Shown here piece after piece: positions 47,366 through 54,959 of a DNA stretch of 64,000 nt. The stretch comes from Thermus amyloliquefaciens (lineage in GTDB: Bacteria; Deinococcota; Deinococci; Deinococcales; Thermaceae). Location of the stretch: the NCBI RefSeq assembly GCF_000744885.1, contig NZ_JQMV01000003.1:682001-746000 (forward strand). The letters run 5' to 3'. Position numbers and translations under genes: made by a program. Position 1 is the first letter of the stretch. Each line of letters starts with the position of its first letter. Under the pieces are notes generated by a model. The model had not been told where the DNA came from and did no database searches. It saw only the letters and a list, made by a program, of their open reading frames with translations.

Positions 47366-49015
47366 CTACCCGGGCCGGTACCCCTCCTTGAGGGGGACGA
47401 TGCGGTTCATGACCAGGGCCTCGGGCCTCGAGTCCACCGGGTCCTGCCAGAAGTAGCCCAGCCTTTCCAGCTGGTAGCGGGTGTCCGGCGGATCCTGGGC
47501 CACGCTGGGCTCGATGAAGCCCTTTTTCACCTCGAGGGCCTTGGGGTTCAGGTTCCTCAGGAAATCCCCCCCCTCCTCGGGGTCTTCCGTCAGGAAGAGC
47601 CTGTCGTAAAGCCTAAACTCCACGGGCAGGGCGTGCCGGGCGGAGACCCAGTGGATGACCCCCTTGGGCTTCACCCCGTCCTGGGGGTTGGCCCCTAGGG
47701 TGCCCGGGACGATGCGGGCCTTGAGGAGCTTCACCTCGCCCCCCTCCTCCACCACGTCCTCCAGCTCCAGGACGTAGGCGTGCCGCAGGCGCACCCTTTG
47801 CCCCGGGGCCAGGCGCTTCCAGCCCTTGGGGGGATTTAGGCTGAAGTCCGACCGCTCTATGTAAAGCTCCTGGGAAAAGGGCAGGGGCCTTGCCCCCTCC
47901 TTGCCGATGTCCCGGGGCCAGTAGGGGGCCGTAAGCCACTCCTCCCCCTGGTAGTTGGTGAGGACCACCTTTAGGGGTTCCAAAACCCCCAAGACCCTGG
48001 GGGCGATGGGGTTCAGGTCGTCCCGCACCACCTCCTCAAAGAGCTCCATCTCTATGCGGGCTTCGTTGCGGGAGATGCCCGTGCGCCGCACGAACTCCCT
48101 GATGGCCTCGGGCCGCACCCCCCGGCGCCTCAGGGCCCTCAGGGTGGGAAGCCTGGGGTCGTCCCAGCCCCGCACGTGGCCCCCCTCCACCAGCTTGATG
48201 AGCTTCCGCTTGGACAGCACCGTGTGGGTGAGGTCCAGGCGGGCGAACTCGTACTGGTGGGGCCTGGGGGACAGGGGTAGGCCGCACTTCCCCTTGAGGT
48301 TTTCAATGACCCAGTCGTAAATCGCCCGGTTGTTCTCAAACTCCAGGGTGCAGAGGGAGTGGCTGACGCCCTCGATGAGGTCCTCGAGGGGATGGGCGTA
48401 GTCGTAGAGGGGGTAGATGGGCCAGCGGTCGCCCACATGGTAATGGGGGGCGTGGACGATGCGGTAGAGCACGGGGTCGCGGAGTTTGAAGTTGGGGTGG
48501 GCGGGGTCGATCTTGGCCCTCAGGACCCGGCTTCCCGTGGGGAACTCCCCCCGGCGCATCCTCTCAAAGAGCTCCAGGTTTTCCTCCACGCTCCGGTTCC
48601 GGTAGGGGCTTGGCTTTCCCTGGGCCCGGAGCTCGCTCATCTCCTCTTCCGAGAGGTCGTCCACGTAGGCCTTGCCCTCCCGGATGAGCTCCAGGGCGCA
48701 CCGGTACATGGTTTCAAAGTAGTCGGAGGCGTAGAGGACCCTATCTGGGGTGAAGCCCAGCCAACGCACATCCTCCTCTATGGCCCGGGCGTACTCCTCC
48801 TTTTCCGTTTCCGGGTTGGTGTCGTCGTAGCGCAGGTTGCACTCCCCGCCATAGTCCTGGGCCAGGCCGAAGTTCAGCACGATGCTCCGGGCATGGCCGA
48901 TGTGCAAATAGCCGTTGGGCTCCGGAGGAAAGCGGGTAAGGAGCTTCTTGTACTTGCCTTCCCGCAGGTCCTTCTCCACGATCTCGGTGATGAAGCAGGG
49001 GGGAACGAGGCCCAT
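47366..49015 (-). CDS. glnS: Glutaminyl-tRNA synthetase
   Basis: Charges tRNA-Gln directly. The 549-residue protein has TRFPPEPNGYLHIGHARSI (HIGH motif), CNLRYDDTNPETEKEEY, the KMSKS-type VLSKRKLIKLV and the glutamine-recognition region LYDYAHPLEDLIEGVSHSLC. The C-terminal beta-barrels end normally and there is no YqeY extension as seen in Deinococcus radiodurans. ATG 49015 is leaderless: TATACT on the minus strand (49022-49027) ends 6 bases before it. Confidence 0.96.
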   Translation of the reverse strand: MGLVPPCFITEIVEKDLREGKYKKLLTRFPPEPNGYLHIGHARSIVLNFGLAQDYGGECNLRYDDTNPETEKEEYARAIEEDVRWLGFTPDRVLYASDYFETMYRCALELIREGKAYVDDLSEEEMSELRAQGKPSPYRNRSVEENLELFERMRRGEFPTGSRVLRAKIDPAHPNFKLRDPVLYRIVHAPHYHVGDRWPIYPLYDYAHPLEDLIEGVSHSLCTLEFENNRAIYDWVIENLKGKCGLPLSPRPHQYEFARLDLTHTVLSKRKLIKLVEGGHVRGWDDPRLPTLRALRRRGVRPEAIREFVRRTGISRNEARIEMELFEEVVRDDLNPIAPRVLGVLEPLKVVLTNYQGEEWLTAPYWPRDIGKEGARPLPFSQELYIERSDFSLNPPKGWKRLAPGQRVRLRHAYVLELEDVVEEGGEVKLLKARIVPGTLGANPQDGVKPKGVIHWVSARHALPVEFRLYDRLFLTEDPEEGGDFLRNLNPKALEVKKGFIEPSVAQDPPDTRYQLERLGYFWQDPVDSRPEALVMNRIVPLKEGYRPG

Positions 49016-49021
49016 AAGGGG

Positions 49022-49027
49022 AGTATA
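49022..49027 (-). promoter_or_regulatory. -10 element of glnS
   Basis: TATACT read on the minus strand, six bases before the glnS ATG at 49015. Confidence 0.5.
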
Positions 49028-49077
49028 GCCCTTGCTGGGTGTCCCAAACCCTCCCCCCGCTCCAAGGCCATGCCTTT

Positions 49078-49146
49078 TCAGAACCTAGGGGGCCGCTTCT
49101 CAAAAAAGGCCCCCAAGCGCCCGGTTTTCCGGGCCGCCTTCCTTTG
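49078..49146 (-). pseudogene. Detached 3' end of an enoyl-CoA hydratase gene
   Basis: On the minus strand this stretch ends in AFFEKRPPRF and a TGA, the same last ten residues as the intact enoyl-CoA hydratase 0.8 kb away. Upstream of LGAFFEKRPPRF the reading (KAARKTGR) no longer matches. The DNA match is 20 of 20 bases (49091-49110 versus 49922-49941). It is either the gene end displaced by an insertion or the remnant of a second hydratase gene. Confidence 0.55.
49091..49110. repeat. 20-bp direct repeat, left copy
   Basis: GGCCGCTTCTCAAAAAAGGC, identical to 49922-49941. The two copies lie 831 bases apart and bracket the DUF433/DUF5615 pair, like attachment-site or target-site duplications. 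Confidence 0.7.
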
Positions 49147-49177
49147 CCCTCTTTGTGACCCTCGTAGGCCCACTGCC

Positions 49178-49567
49178 TTAAGGGGGCAGATGATCCTCGC
49201 CTGGGCTCGAGGGAAGCTGGGCTACCACTTCATGCCTTCCCAGCTCCACCAAGCGGTACTTTTCTAGAAGTTGACATATCGTTTCAAGGTGCTCTAGGAA
49301 TAGCCTTTCAAGAGCCTGGTTGGAAATGTTGCCGGTAGCGATGAGAAGAAGCTTGTAGGGCATACCTTGAAGCACCAAAGACCGCGTAAAATCACCATCC
49401 TTGGTAACCACCACCCTTCTTTCTCGGAGGGAAAGGGCGTTTATCTCATCGTCCGGTGTGGCGTTCCCCTTGGGAAGCTCACTGGTGTGAAGAACATCGT
49501 ACCCTCGTTCCCGCAAGAGGCGAACCAAGCGGAAGGGCAGGTGGGCGTCCACCAGAAAGCGGATCAT
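49178..49567 (-). CDS. DUF5615 PIN-like toxin
   Basis: Predicted RNase-like toxin partner of a DUF433 antitoxin. The 129-residue protein starts MIRFLVDAHLPFRLVRLLRE with the first acidic residue of the PIN-like site. It continues with GYDVLHTSELPKGNATPDDEI and VVVTKDGDFTRS, where DxDF is the hallmark of DUF5615. Its start overlaps the antitoxin stop as ATGA. Base composition is visibly less GC-rich than the neighbours, with many A and T third bases, consistent with transfer. It lies inside a pair of 20-bp direct repeats. Confidence 0.88.
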   Translation of the reverse strand: MIRFLVDAHLPFRLVRLLRERGYDVLHTSELPKGNATPDDEINALSLRERRVVVTKDGDFTRSLVLQGMPYKLLLIATGNISNQALERLFLEHLETICQLLEKYRLVELGRHEVVAQLPSSPGEDHLPP

Positions 49568-49800
49568 GCTACCCGGAGCACCGTCCCGACGTCGCTTAGC
49601 TTAGCGGCAAAGAGAAGGCAAGCCTGGATATCCTCCGGTTCTAGGTCAGGGAAGTCGGCCAGGATTTCCTCCGGGGTCATGCCGCTCGCCAGGAGTTCTA
49701 AGATCACGTGCACAGGGTAACGGAGGCCTCGGATGGTGGGCTTGCCGTGGTTGATTTGGGGATCCAAGGTGATCCGCTTGAGAAGGGCTGTCTCTTCCAT
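49564..49800 (-). CDS. DUF433 antitoxin
   Basis: Small DNA-binding antitoxin of the VapB-like DUF433 family. The 78-residue protein has RITLDPQINHGKPTIRGLRYPVHVILELLASGMTPEEILADFPDLEPEDIQACL, the standard DUF433 helix-turn-helix core, with the first residues of that stretch at about 9-30. It probably represses its own operon. A consensus -10 (TATAAT, minus strand 49809-49814) ends 8 bases before the ATG. The gene is also less GC-rich than its neighbours. Confidence 0.88.
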   Translation of the reverse strand: MEETALLKRITLDPQINHGKPTIRGLRYPVHVILELLASGMTPEEILADFPDLEPEDIQACLLFAAKLSDVGTVLRVA

Positions 49801-49808
49801 TTTCGCCC

Positions 49809-49814
49809 ATTATA
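49809..49814 (-). promoter_or_regulatory. -10 element of the DUF433/DUF5615 operon
   Basis: TATAAT on the minus strand, eight bases before the antitoxin ATG at 49800; a poor TATTCC stands at the -35 position 17 bases further. Confidence 0.55.
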
Positions 49815-49908
49815 AGCGGGTTCACACCCTAGGAATAGGGTTGGCTGCCGCATCGAGCTTTGCCAAAGGGGTCGCATAAGAGGGTTTGGGAACGGTTTTT
49901 CTTGCTTT

Positions 49909-50669
49909 TTAAAACCGGGGTGGCCGCTTCTCAAAAAAGGCGCGGATGCCTTCTTTAAGGTCTCCGGTCTCCCGGATCCAGGCGTTGGCCAAGGCGGCCA
50001 GGCGGAAGCCATCCTCCAGGCCCATCCCTGGCAGGGCGAGGAGGAGCTCCTTGCTGAGGTGCAAGGAGGTGGGGGCGTTCTTCGCCACCTCCTCCGCCAG
50101 GGCCAGGGCCTCCTCCAGGGCCTTCCCCGGGGGGCCACCCGGTTTGCCAGGCCCAGGGCCTTGGCCTCCTCCGCCCCCACCATCCGGCCCGTGAGGAGGA
50201 GGTCCTTGGCCACCTTCTCCCCCACGGCCCGCACCAGGATCACGGAGACCAGGGCGGCCACAAAGCCGATCTTCACCTCGGTGTAGCCCAGCTTGGCCTC
50301 GGCGTCCATCACCACCAGATCGCAGGCGGTGGCCAGGCCCGCTCCCCCCGCCACCGCCGGGCCGTTCACCGCCGCCACCGTGGGCTTAGGGAAGGTGTAG
50401 AGGCGGTGGAAGAGGCGCATGAGGGAGAGGGAGTGGCGGTAGTTTTCCTCGGCGCCCATCTCCGTGACCTTTTCCAAAAAGGCCAGGTCCGCCCCGGCGC
50501 TGAAGGCCTTTCCCCGGCCCGAAAGGACCACCACCCGCACCTCGGGGTTCTTCTCCGCCTCCTCGAGGGCCTGCCAAAGCCCCTCCACCATGCCTGGGGA
50601 GAGGGGGTTGCGGCGCTCAGGGTCGTTCAGGAACACCTTTAAGATTGGGCCTCCTTCCACCTGGACCAT
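49909..50669 (-). CDS. Enoyl-CoA hydratase/isomerase, one apparent frameshift
   Basis: Crotonase-fold enzyme of fatty-acid or amino-acid catabolism. The N-terminal part shows NDPERRNPLSPGM, the oxyanion loop FSAGADLAFL and AAVNGPAVAGGAGLATACDLVV; the C-terminal part ends AFFEKRPPRF. The frame breaks after ANRVAP: one base is missing where C4 and G6 runs meet (50125-50134). Adding it gives KALEEALALAEEVAKNAPTS and joins both parts to 253 residues. The uncorrected frame would read through into the antitoxin gene. Its last bases hold the right copy of the 20-bp direct repeat (49922-49941). Confidence 0.88.
49922..49941. repeat. 20-bp direct repeat, right copy
   Basis: Identical to 49091-49110; here it lies inside the 3' end of the intact enoyl-CoA hydratase gene, just before its stop. 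Confidence 0.7.
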
Positions 50670-50676
50670 GCCCCCA

Positions 50677-50751
50677 TTGTAGGGGCCCGCCTTTTCCTGC
50701 TACACTCCCCTTAGCCCGCAAGCCGGAAGGGAAGACCTGCGGGCTAGGAGG
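50677..50751 (+). promoter_or_regulatory. infC promoter and leader hairpin
   Basis: TTGTAG (50677-50682), 18 bases and TACACT (50701-50706) form a plausible promoter. The leader then has TAGCCCGCA (50712-50720) and TGCGGGCTA (50738-50746), a perfect 9-bp stem with a 17-base loop. Its right arm overlaps the first base of the ribosome site AGGAGG, so folding could limit infC translation. Confidence 0.55.
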
Positions 50752-50759
50752 TGGTGTAG

Positions 50760-51275
50760 ATAAAGGAGTACTTGGTTAACGAACGTATCCGTGCACGGCA
50801 GGTGCGGGTGATCGGGGCCGATGGGCAGCAGCTGGGCATCATGGACACCCGGGAGGCCCTGCGCTTGGCCCAGGAACAGGACCTGGACCTGGTGCTGGTG
50901 GGTCCCACCGCCGATCCTCCCGTGGCCCGCATCATGGACTACTCCAAGTGGCGCTACGAGCAGCAGGTGGCCGAGAAGGAGGCCCGCAAAAAGGCCAAGC
51001 GCACCGAGGTAAAGTCCATCAAGTTCCGGGTCAAGATCGACGACCACGACTATCAGACCAAGCTGAACCATATCAAGCGTTTCCTGGCCGAAGGCCACAA
51101 GGTCAAGGTCACCATCATGTTCCGGGGGCGGGAGATGTCCCATCCCGAGCTGGGGGAGAGGCTTCTTGAAAGGGTGGCCGAGGACCTGAAGGGCCTGGCT
51201 GTGGTGGAGATGAAGCCGGAGCTCCTGGGCCGGGACATGAACATGCTCTTGGCCCCAGCCAAGGTGTCGGCCTAG
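50760..51275 (+). CDS. infC: Translation initiation factor IF-3, ATA start codon
   Basis: Binds the 30S subunit and checks the start codon and initiator tRNA. The 171-residue product reads [20 protein letters not shown] and contains [20 protein letters not shown], the lysine-rich linker [20 protein letters not shown] and the C-domain [22 protein letters not shown] place the start at ATA (50760), eight bases after AGGAGG. A TTG four codons later would remove conserved residues. Rare AUU/AUA starts are known for infC and let IF3 repress its own synthesis. First gene of the infC-rpmI-rplT cluster. Confidence 0.93.
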   Translation: MKEYLVNERIRARQVRVIGADGQQLGIMDTREALRLAQEQDLDLVLVGPTADPPVARIMDYSKWRYEQQVAEKEARKKAKRTEVKSIKFRVKIDDHDYQTKLNHIKRFLAEGHKVKVTIMFRGREMSHPELGERLLERVAEDLKGLAVVEMKPELLGRDMNMLLAPAKVSA

Positions 51276-51277
51276 AC

Positions 51278-51366
51278 TGGACCTTTTCACCCGTCTTTGC
51301 TATAGTGTGGGGGCTTTTGGGGAGCCTGCAAGTCCCCGGTGCGGGGCGCTTCCCAAAAGGGAGGAG
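51278..51366 (+). promoter_or_regulatory. rpmI promoter and structured leader
   Basis: TGGACC (51278-51283), 17 bases and TATAGT (51301-51306) give a separate promoter inside the cluster. The leader folds as CTTTTGGG (51314-51321) with CCCAAAAG (51352-51359) around an inner CCCC/GGGG stem (51334-51337, 51343-51346). The outer stem ends at the ribosome site GGGAGGAG. This is the position of ribosomal-protein L20 autoregulation in other bacteria. Confidence 0.6.
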
Positions 51367-51369
51367 AAC

Positions 51370-51567
51370 ATGCCGAAGATGAAGACCCATAAGGGCGCCA
51401 AGAAGCGGGTGAAGGTAACCGCTTCGGGCAAGGTGGTGGCCATGAGGACCGGGAAGCGGCACCTCAACTGGCAGAAGTCCGGGAAGACCATCCGCCAGAA
51501 GGGGCGGAAGTTTGTCCTGGCCCAGGCGGAGGCGGAGCGGATCAAGCTCCTCTTGCCCTACGAGTAG
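51370..51567 (+). CDS. rpmI: 50S ribosomal protein L35
   Basis: Small basic protein of the large subunit. The 65-residue product has [21 protein letters not shown] and [15 protein letters not shown], typical L35 sequence. ATG 51370 has GGGAGGAG five bases upstream. It has its own promoter and a structured leader. Confidence 0.97.
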   Translation: MPKMKTHKGAKKRVKVTASGKVVAMRTGKRHLNWQKSGKTIRQKGRKFVLAQAEAERIKLLLPYE

Positions 51568-51577
51568 GAGGTAGAGG

Positions 51578-51934
51578 ATGCCGCGCGCCAAAACCGGAGT
51601 CGTTCGCCGCAGGAAGCACAAGAAGATCCTCAAGCTGGCCAAGGGGTACTGGGGGCTCCGCTCCAAAAGCTTCCGCAAGGCCCGGGAAACCCTCTTCGCC
51701 GCGGGCAACTACGCCTATGCCCACCGCAAGCGCAAGAAGCGGGATTTCCGCAAGCTTTGGATCGTGCGCATCAACGCCGCCTGCCGCCAGCATGGCCTAA
51801 ACTACTCCAGCTTTATCCACGGCCTGAAGAAGGCGGGGGTGGAGCTGGACCGCAAGGTGCTGGCCGATTTGGCGGTGCGGGAGCCCCAGGCCTTTGCCGA
51901 GCTGGTGGAGAAGGCCAAGGCGGCCCGCGCCTAG
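51578..51934 (+). CDS. rplT: 50S ribosomal protein L20
   Basis: Early-assembly protein of the 50S subunit that binds 23S rRNA and, in several bacteria, its own leader mRNA. The 118-residue product has [39 protein letters not shown] and [20 protein letters not shown]. It starts 10 bases after rpmI with AGGAGGTAGAGG upstream. A stem GGCCCGCCG/CGGCGGGCC follows the stop. Confidence 0.98.
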   Translation: MPRAKTGVVRRRKHKKILKLAKGYWGLRSKSFRKARETLFAAGNYAYAHRKRKKRDFRKLWIVRINAACRQHGLNYSSFIHGLKKAGVELDRKVLADLAVREPQAFAELVEKAKAARA

Positions 51935-51949
51935 CGCCTTGGCCCCGGT

Positions 51950-51989
51950 GGCCCGCCGTCGGGATCCCCTTTGGGTCTGGCGGCGGGCC
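51950..51989 (+). terminator. Terminator after rplT
   Basis: GGCCCGCCG (51950-51958) and CGGCGGGCC (51981-51989) make a perfect 9-bp stem 15 bases after the stop, followed by GTTCCTT. Confidence 0.65.
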
Positions 51990-52003
51990 GTTCCTTGTGG
52001 CCT

Positions 52004-52468
52004 ATGCCGCCTGAGCTTTACGTGATCCTGGTGGCCGCCTTGCCGGTGGTGGAGCTTAGGGGGGCCATCCCCCTGGGGGTGGCCCTGGGGCTTTCCCCGG
52101 GGAAGGCTTTTCTCCTGGCCTTCCTGGGCAACCTCCTGGTGGCCCCCCTGGCCCTCACCCTCCTGCCCTGGGCGGTGGCCCTGGCCACCCGCGTGCCCCT
52201 TCTGGCCCGGGCGTGGGAGGCCCTCGAGGCCCGGGTGCGCCTAAAGGGGGAGGAGCAGGTGCAACGCCTGGGGGCCTTGGGCCTTTTCCTCTTCGTGGCC
52301 GTACCCTTGCCAGGAACCGGGGCCTGGAGCGGGGCGGTGCTTGCGGTGGTGCTGGGCCTGAAAAAGCGGTACGCCCTCCTGGCCATCTCCCTGGGGGTGC
52401 TGGCCGCTGGGCTTCTCGTCCTCCTGCTCACGGGCGGGGCGGTGGCCGGGCTAAACTACCTGCGATGA
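52004..52468 (+). CDS. Small multidrug-export family membrane protein
   Basis: Integral membrane protein of the Sm_multidrug_ex family, function unproven. The 154-residue protein has four helices and the motif LPVVELRGAIPLGVALGL (13-30), then VAVPLPGTGAWSGAVLA with the PLPGTGAW motif. ATG 52004 was chosen because it directly begins the conserved region. The stop overlaps the start of the fused acyltransferase/reductase gene (ATGATG), so the two are probably translated together. Confidence 0.88.
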   Translation: MPPELYVILVAALPVVELRGAIPLGVALGLSPGKAFLLAFLGNLLVAPLALTLLPWAVALATRVPLLARAWEALEARVRLKGEEQVQRLGALGLFLFVAVPLPGTGAWSGAVLAVVLGLKKRYALLAISLGVLAAGLLVLLLTGGAVAGLNYLR

Positions 52469-54126
52469 TGCTCCTTCTCCTACCCCTTTCCTTCGCCCTG
52501 GGCGCCTTGCCCTTGGGGTACTGGCTGGCCAGGCGCCGGGGGGTGGACCTGCGCACGGCAAGCCCCTACACCCTGGGGTTGGAAACCGCCCTGAGGCGGC
52601 TAGGGCTGGGTTTTGCCCTTTCGGCCTTCCTCCTGGACTTGGCCAAGGGGTACCTGCCCTTGGCCTTGGGAAGGGCTTTGGGGCTTGGCCTCGAGGGCCT
52701 CTTGGCCCTGGGGGTGGCGGTCTACCTGGGCCACCTCTACCCCCTCTTCTTCCGGGACCCCTGGCCCCTCCGGGCCAAGGGGGCGGGGGTGCTCTTGGGG
52801 GTCTTGGCGGGCCTTCCCCTGGACCCAGCCCTGGGCCTGGTCCCCGTGGCCTTGGGCCTGGCCCTCTACGCCCTCACGGGCTACGCCTCCCTGGGGGCCT
52901 TGGGGCTTCCCCTGGGGCTTCTTGGGGTGTCCTTCTGGGGAGGGTTTAGCCCGGGGGCCAAGGCCCTTGTCGGCCTCCTTTTTCTCCTTGCCCTTTGGCG
53001 TTACAAGGAGAACCTGGGGCGCATCCTGGAGGGCACCGAGCCCAGGCTGGGTAACCCCTTGCCCCTGCCTTCCGAAAAGCAGGTGGTCTGCGCCTTCCTC
53101 ATCCATCCCCTCACGGTGGAGGATTTCTGGCAAAGCCCCCGTTTCCGCTGGGCCCGGCCCCTGGTTCGCCTGGGGCTTTTGAAACAGGCCTGGATAGAAC
53201 GCCTGGCGGAGCTTTTCCGCCCCATGAAGGTGGGGGAGGTGAGGGGGGTTAAGACGGCGGATGGCCGGGAGATCCTCTGCCACCTCATCTCCGCCCCCCT
53301 GCTCCCCCACCAGATCAAGGGCAAGCCGGACCTGGCGGTGAGGCGGGCCATCCAGGGGGCCAGGCTCGCCCAGGAGCTCGGGGCCACGGTGGTGGGCTTG
53401 GGGGCCTTCTGGAGCGTGGTGGGGGAGAAGGGCAAGGGGGTACAGGAGGCGGTGCCCGGCATCCAGGTGACCAACGGCGGGGCCTACACCGCGGGCACCG
53501 TGAAGGCCGCCATCCCCAACATCCTGGCCCATTTTGCCCAAGGGGGGAAGGCGCTTAGGCAGACCACGGCGGCGGTGGTGGGGGCGAACGGGGTGGTGGC
53601 CTTCGGCATCGCCCGGCAGATCGCTCCCTTGGTGGGGCGGCTCATCCTGGTGGGCCGGGATCGGGAAAGGCTGGAAAAGGCGGTGGAGAGCCTGCGCAAG
53701 AACCTGGAGCGCAAGGGGCAAGCGCCGGAGATCCAGGTGAGCACCGAGGTGGCGGCCATCCGGGAGGCGGACCTGATCTTTACCGCCACCAGCGACCCCA
53801 ATCCCGTGATCTTTCCCCAGCACGTGAAGCCAGGGGCCTGGATCTACGACGAAGGGGTGCCTCCCGACGTGCACCCCTCGGTGAAGGAGGTGCCCGGGGT
53901 GAGGGTCATCCCCGGGGGGGTGGTGCGGCTTCCCGGGAGGGCGCGGGCCACCTTGGACCTGCACTTCGGTGCCCCCGACCAGGTGCCCGCCTGTCTGGCG
54001 GAGACCATGATCCTGGCGGCGGAGGAGGCCTTTGACCGCAAAAGCCTGGGGGGCGAGGTGAAGGGGGAGAACATCCAGTTCTTTGTGGAGCGGGCGGAGG
54101 CCTTGGGGTTCAAGGTGGTGGAGTAG
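52465..54126 (+). CDS. Fusion of PlsY-like acyltransferase domain and acyl-ACP-reductase-like domain
   Basis: Novel-looking two-domain lipid enzyme, 553 residues. Residues 1 to about 200 are PlsY-like with six or more helices: GYWLARRRGVDLRTASPYTL, AFLLDLAKGYLP, LGHLYPLFFRD and KGAGVLLGVLAG. The PlsY motifs are partly altered: SGNxGATN reads SPYTLGLET and GGKGVAT reads AKGAGVL, while Ser33, Arg44/45 and Lys105 remain. Residues about 205-553 resemble cyanobacterial long-chain acyl-ACP reductase in order and spacing: VVGLGAFWSVVG, VTNGGAYTAGTV, nucleotide loop AAVVGANGVVAFGIAR (about 367-382) and ACLAETMIL with the probable thioester Cys510. I infer a membrane enzyme that reduces or transfers activated acyl chains. 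The gene overlaps its left neighbour by 4 bases and mqnB by 1. Confidence 0.8.
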   Translation: MMLLLLPLSFALGALPLGYWLARRRGVDLRTASPYTLGLETALRRLGLGFALSAFLLDLAKGYLPLALGRALGLGLEGLLALGVAVYLGHLYPLFFRDPWPLRAKGAGVLLGVLAGLPLDPALGLVPVALGLALYALTGYASLGALGLPLGLLGVSFWGGFSPGAKALVGLLFLLALWRYKENLGRILEGTEPRLGNPLPLPSEKQVVCAFLIHPLTVEDFWQSPRFRWARPLVRLGLLKQAWIERLAELFRPMKVGEVRGVKTADGREILCHLISAPLLPHQIKGKPDLAVRRAIQGARLAQELGATVVGLGAFWSVVGEKGKGVQEAVPGIQVTNGGAYTAGTVKAAIPNILAHFAQGGKALRQTTAAVVGANGVVAFGIARQIAPLVGRLILVGRDRERLEKAVESLRKNLERKGQAPEIQVSTEVAAIREADLIFTATSDPNPVIFPQHVKPGAWIYDEGVPPDVHPSVKEVPGVRVIPGGVVRLPGRARATLDLHFGAPDQVPACLAETMILAAEEAFDRKSLGGEVKGENIQFFVERAEALGFKVVE

Positions 54127-54788
54127 TGTGGCTCCTCCTTTCCCCCACGGCCCTCGAGGCCCCCTTTCTCCGGGGCGAGCCCTTCTCCTTCCTGGGGAGG
54201 AAGGGGCTTAGGGGAGAGGGGTTTGTTTACCTGGAGGCCGGCATCGGCAAGGTGAACGCCGCCCTTACCCTGGCGGCCTGGGCGGCGCGCCATCCGGTGG
54301 AGAAGGCCCTCCTCTTCGGCATCGCCGGGGCCTACCCCGGCTCGGGCCTGGCCTTGGGGGATCTGGTCCTGGTGGGGGAGGAGGTGGAGGCGGATCTGGG
54401 GCTAAAGGCGGGCCTCGCCCCCTTGGGCTTCCCGGCTTTGGAGCTTGAGGGAAGGCGCTTCTACAATCGTTTTCCCCTGGACCCCGGCCTGACGCAGGGG
54501 CTTGCCCGGGCCCTGGGCCTCGAGGTGGCGGTGGGCCTCACCCGGGACCTGGTTTCCGAAAGCCCGGAGGAGGCCCAGGCCCTCGCCCGGCAATGGGGGG
54601 CCCAGGTGGAAAGCATGGAGGGGGCGGCCTTCGCCCGGGCCTGCCTGGCCCTGGGGGTGCGGGGAGCGGAGCTCCGGGCCATCTCCAACCCGGCCGGGGT
54701 GCGGGACAAGGGGGCCTGGCGGGTGCGGGAGGCGGTGGAGGCCCTGGAAGGGGCGGTGGCGAGGGTTTTGGGGGAGGGGGGGGCTTGA
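54126..54788 (+). CDS. mqnB: Futalosine hydrolase
   Basis: Releases hypoxanthine from futalosine in menaquinone synthesis by the futalosine route. The 220-residue nucleosidase-like protein has EAGIGKVNAALTLAAWA (about 37-53), FGIAGAYPGSGLALGDLVLV, VESMEGAAFARACLALGV with the purine-binding Glu and catalytic region, and LRAISNPAGVRD. GTG 54126 overlaps the preceding stop by one base (TAGTG). The other futalosine-pathway genes are not in the window. A generic MTA/SAH nucleosidase is less likely given RAISNPAG. Confidence 0.9.
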   Translation: MWLLLSPTALEAPFLRGEPFSFLGRKGLRGEGFVYLEAGIGKVNAALTLAAWAARHPVEKALLFGIAGAYPGSGLALGDLVLVGEEVEADLGLKAGLAPLGFPALELEGRRFYNRFPLDPGLTQGLARALGLEVAVGLTRDLVSESPEEAQALARQWGAQVESMEGAAFARACLALGVRGAELRAISNPAGVRDKGAWRVREAVEALEGAVARVLGEGGA

Positions 54789-54921
54789 GGGCCCCGTCAC
54801 GGGAGTCCAAATGGGACCTTGGCCCTCCCCCTTTTCCCTTGCCCTGGATCAGGGGCAAGGCCTGGGCCTAAAGGTGGGCGAGGGGCATGGGGGCTTCGGG
54901 AGGCAGAGTGCTCAAGAAAAA

Positions 54922-54949
54922 CCCGAGGGGCCCCGTAGGGCCCCTCGGG
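54922..54949 (-). terminator. Terminator of sodA
   Basis: A perfect 12-bp stem, CCCGAGGGGCCC with GGGCCCCTCGGG, loop CGTA. On the minus strand it follows the sodA stop and is followed by GTTTTTC, a proper T tract. The 130 bases between it and mqnB hold nothing I recognise. Confidence 0.8.
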
Positions 54950-54959
54950 GGATGTTGCT

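Noticed and set aside
49564..50140. Long hydratase-antitoxin fusion protein
   Set aside because: It arises only because the one-base loss makes the hydratase frame read through its stop into the antitoxin region; the Arg/Pro-rich middle is a wrong-frame reading.
54789..54921. Coding remnant between mqnB and sodA
   Set aside because: No frame gives a recognisable or hydrophobic pattern; the stretch shows only the sodA terminator at its right end.
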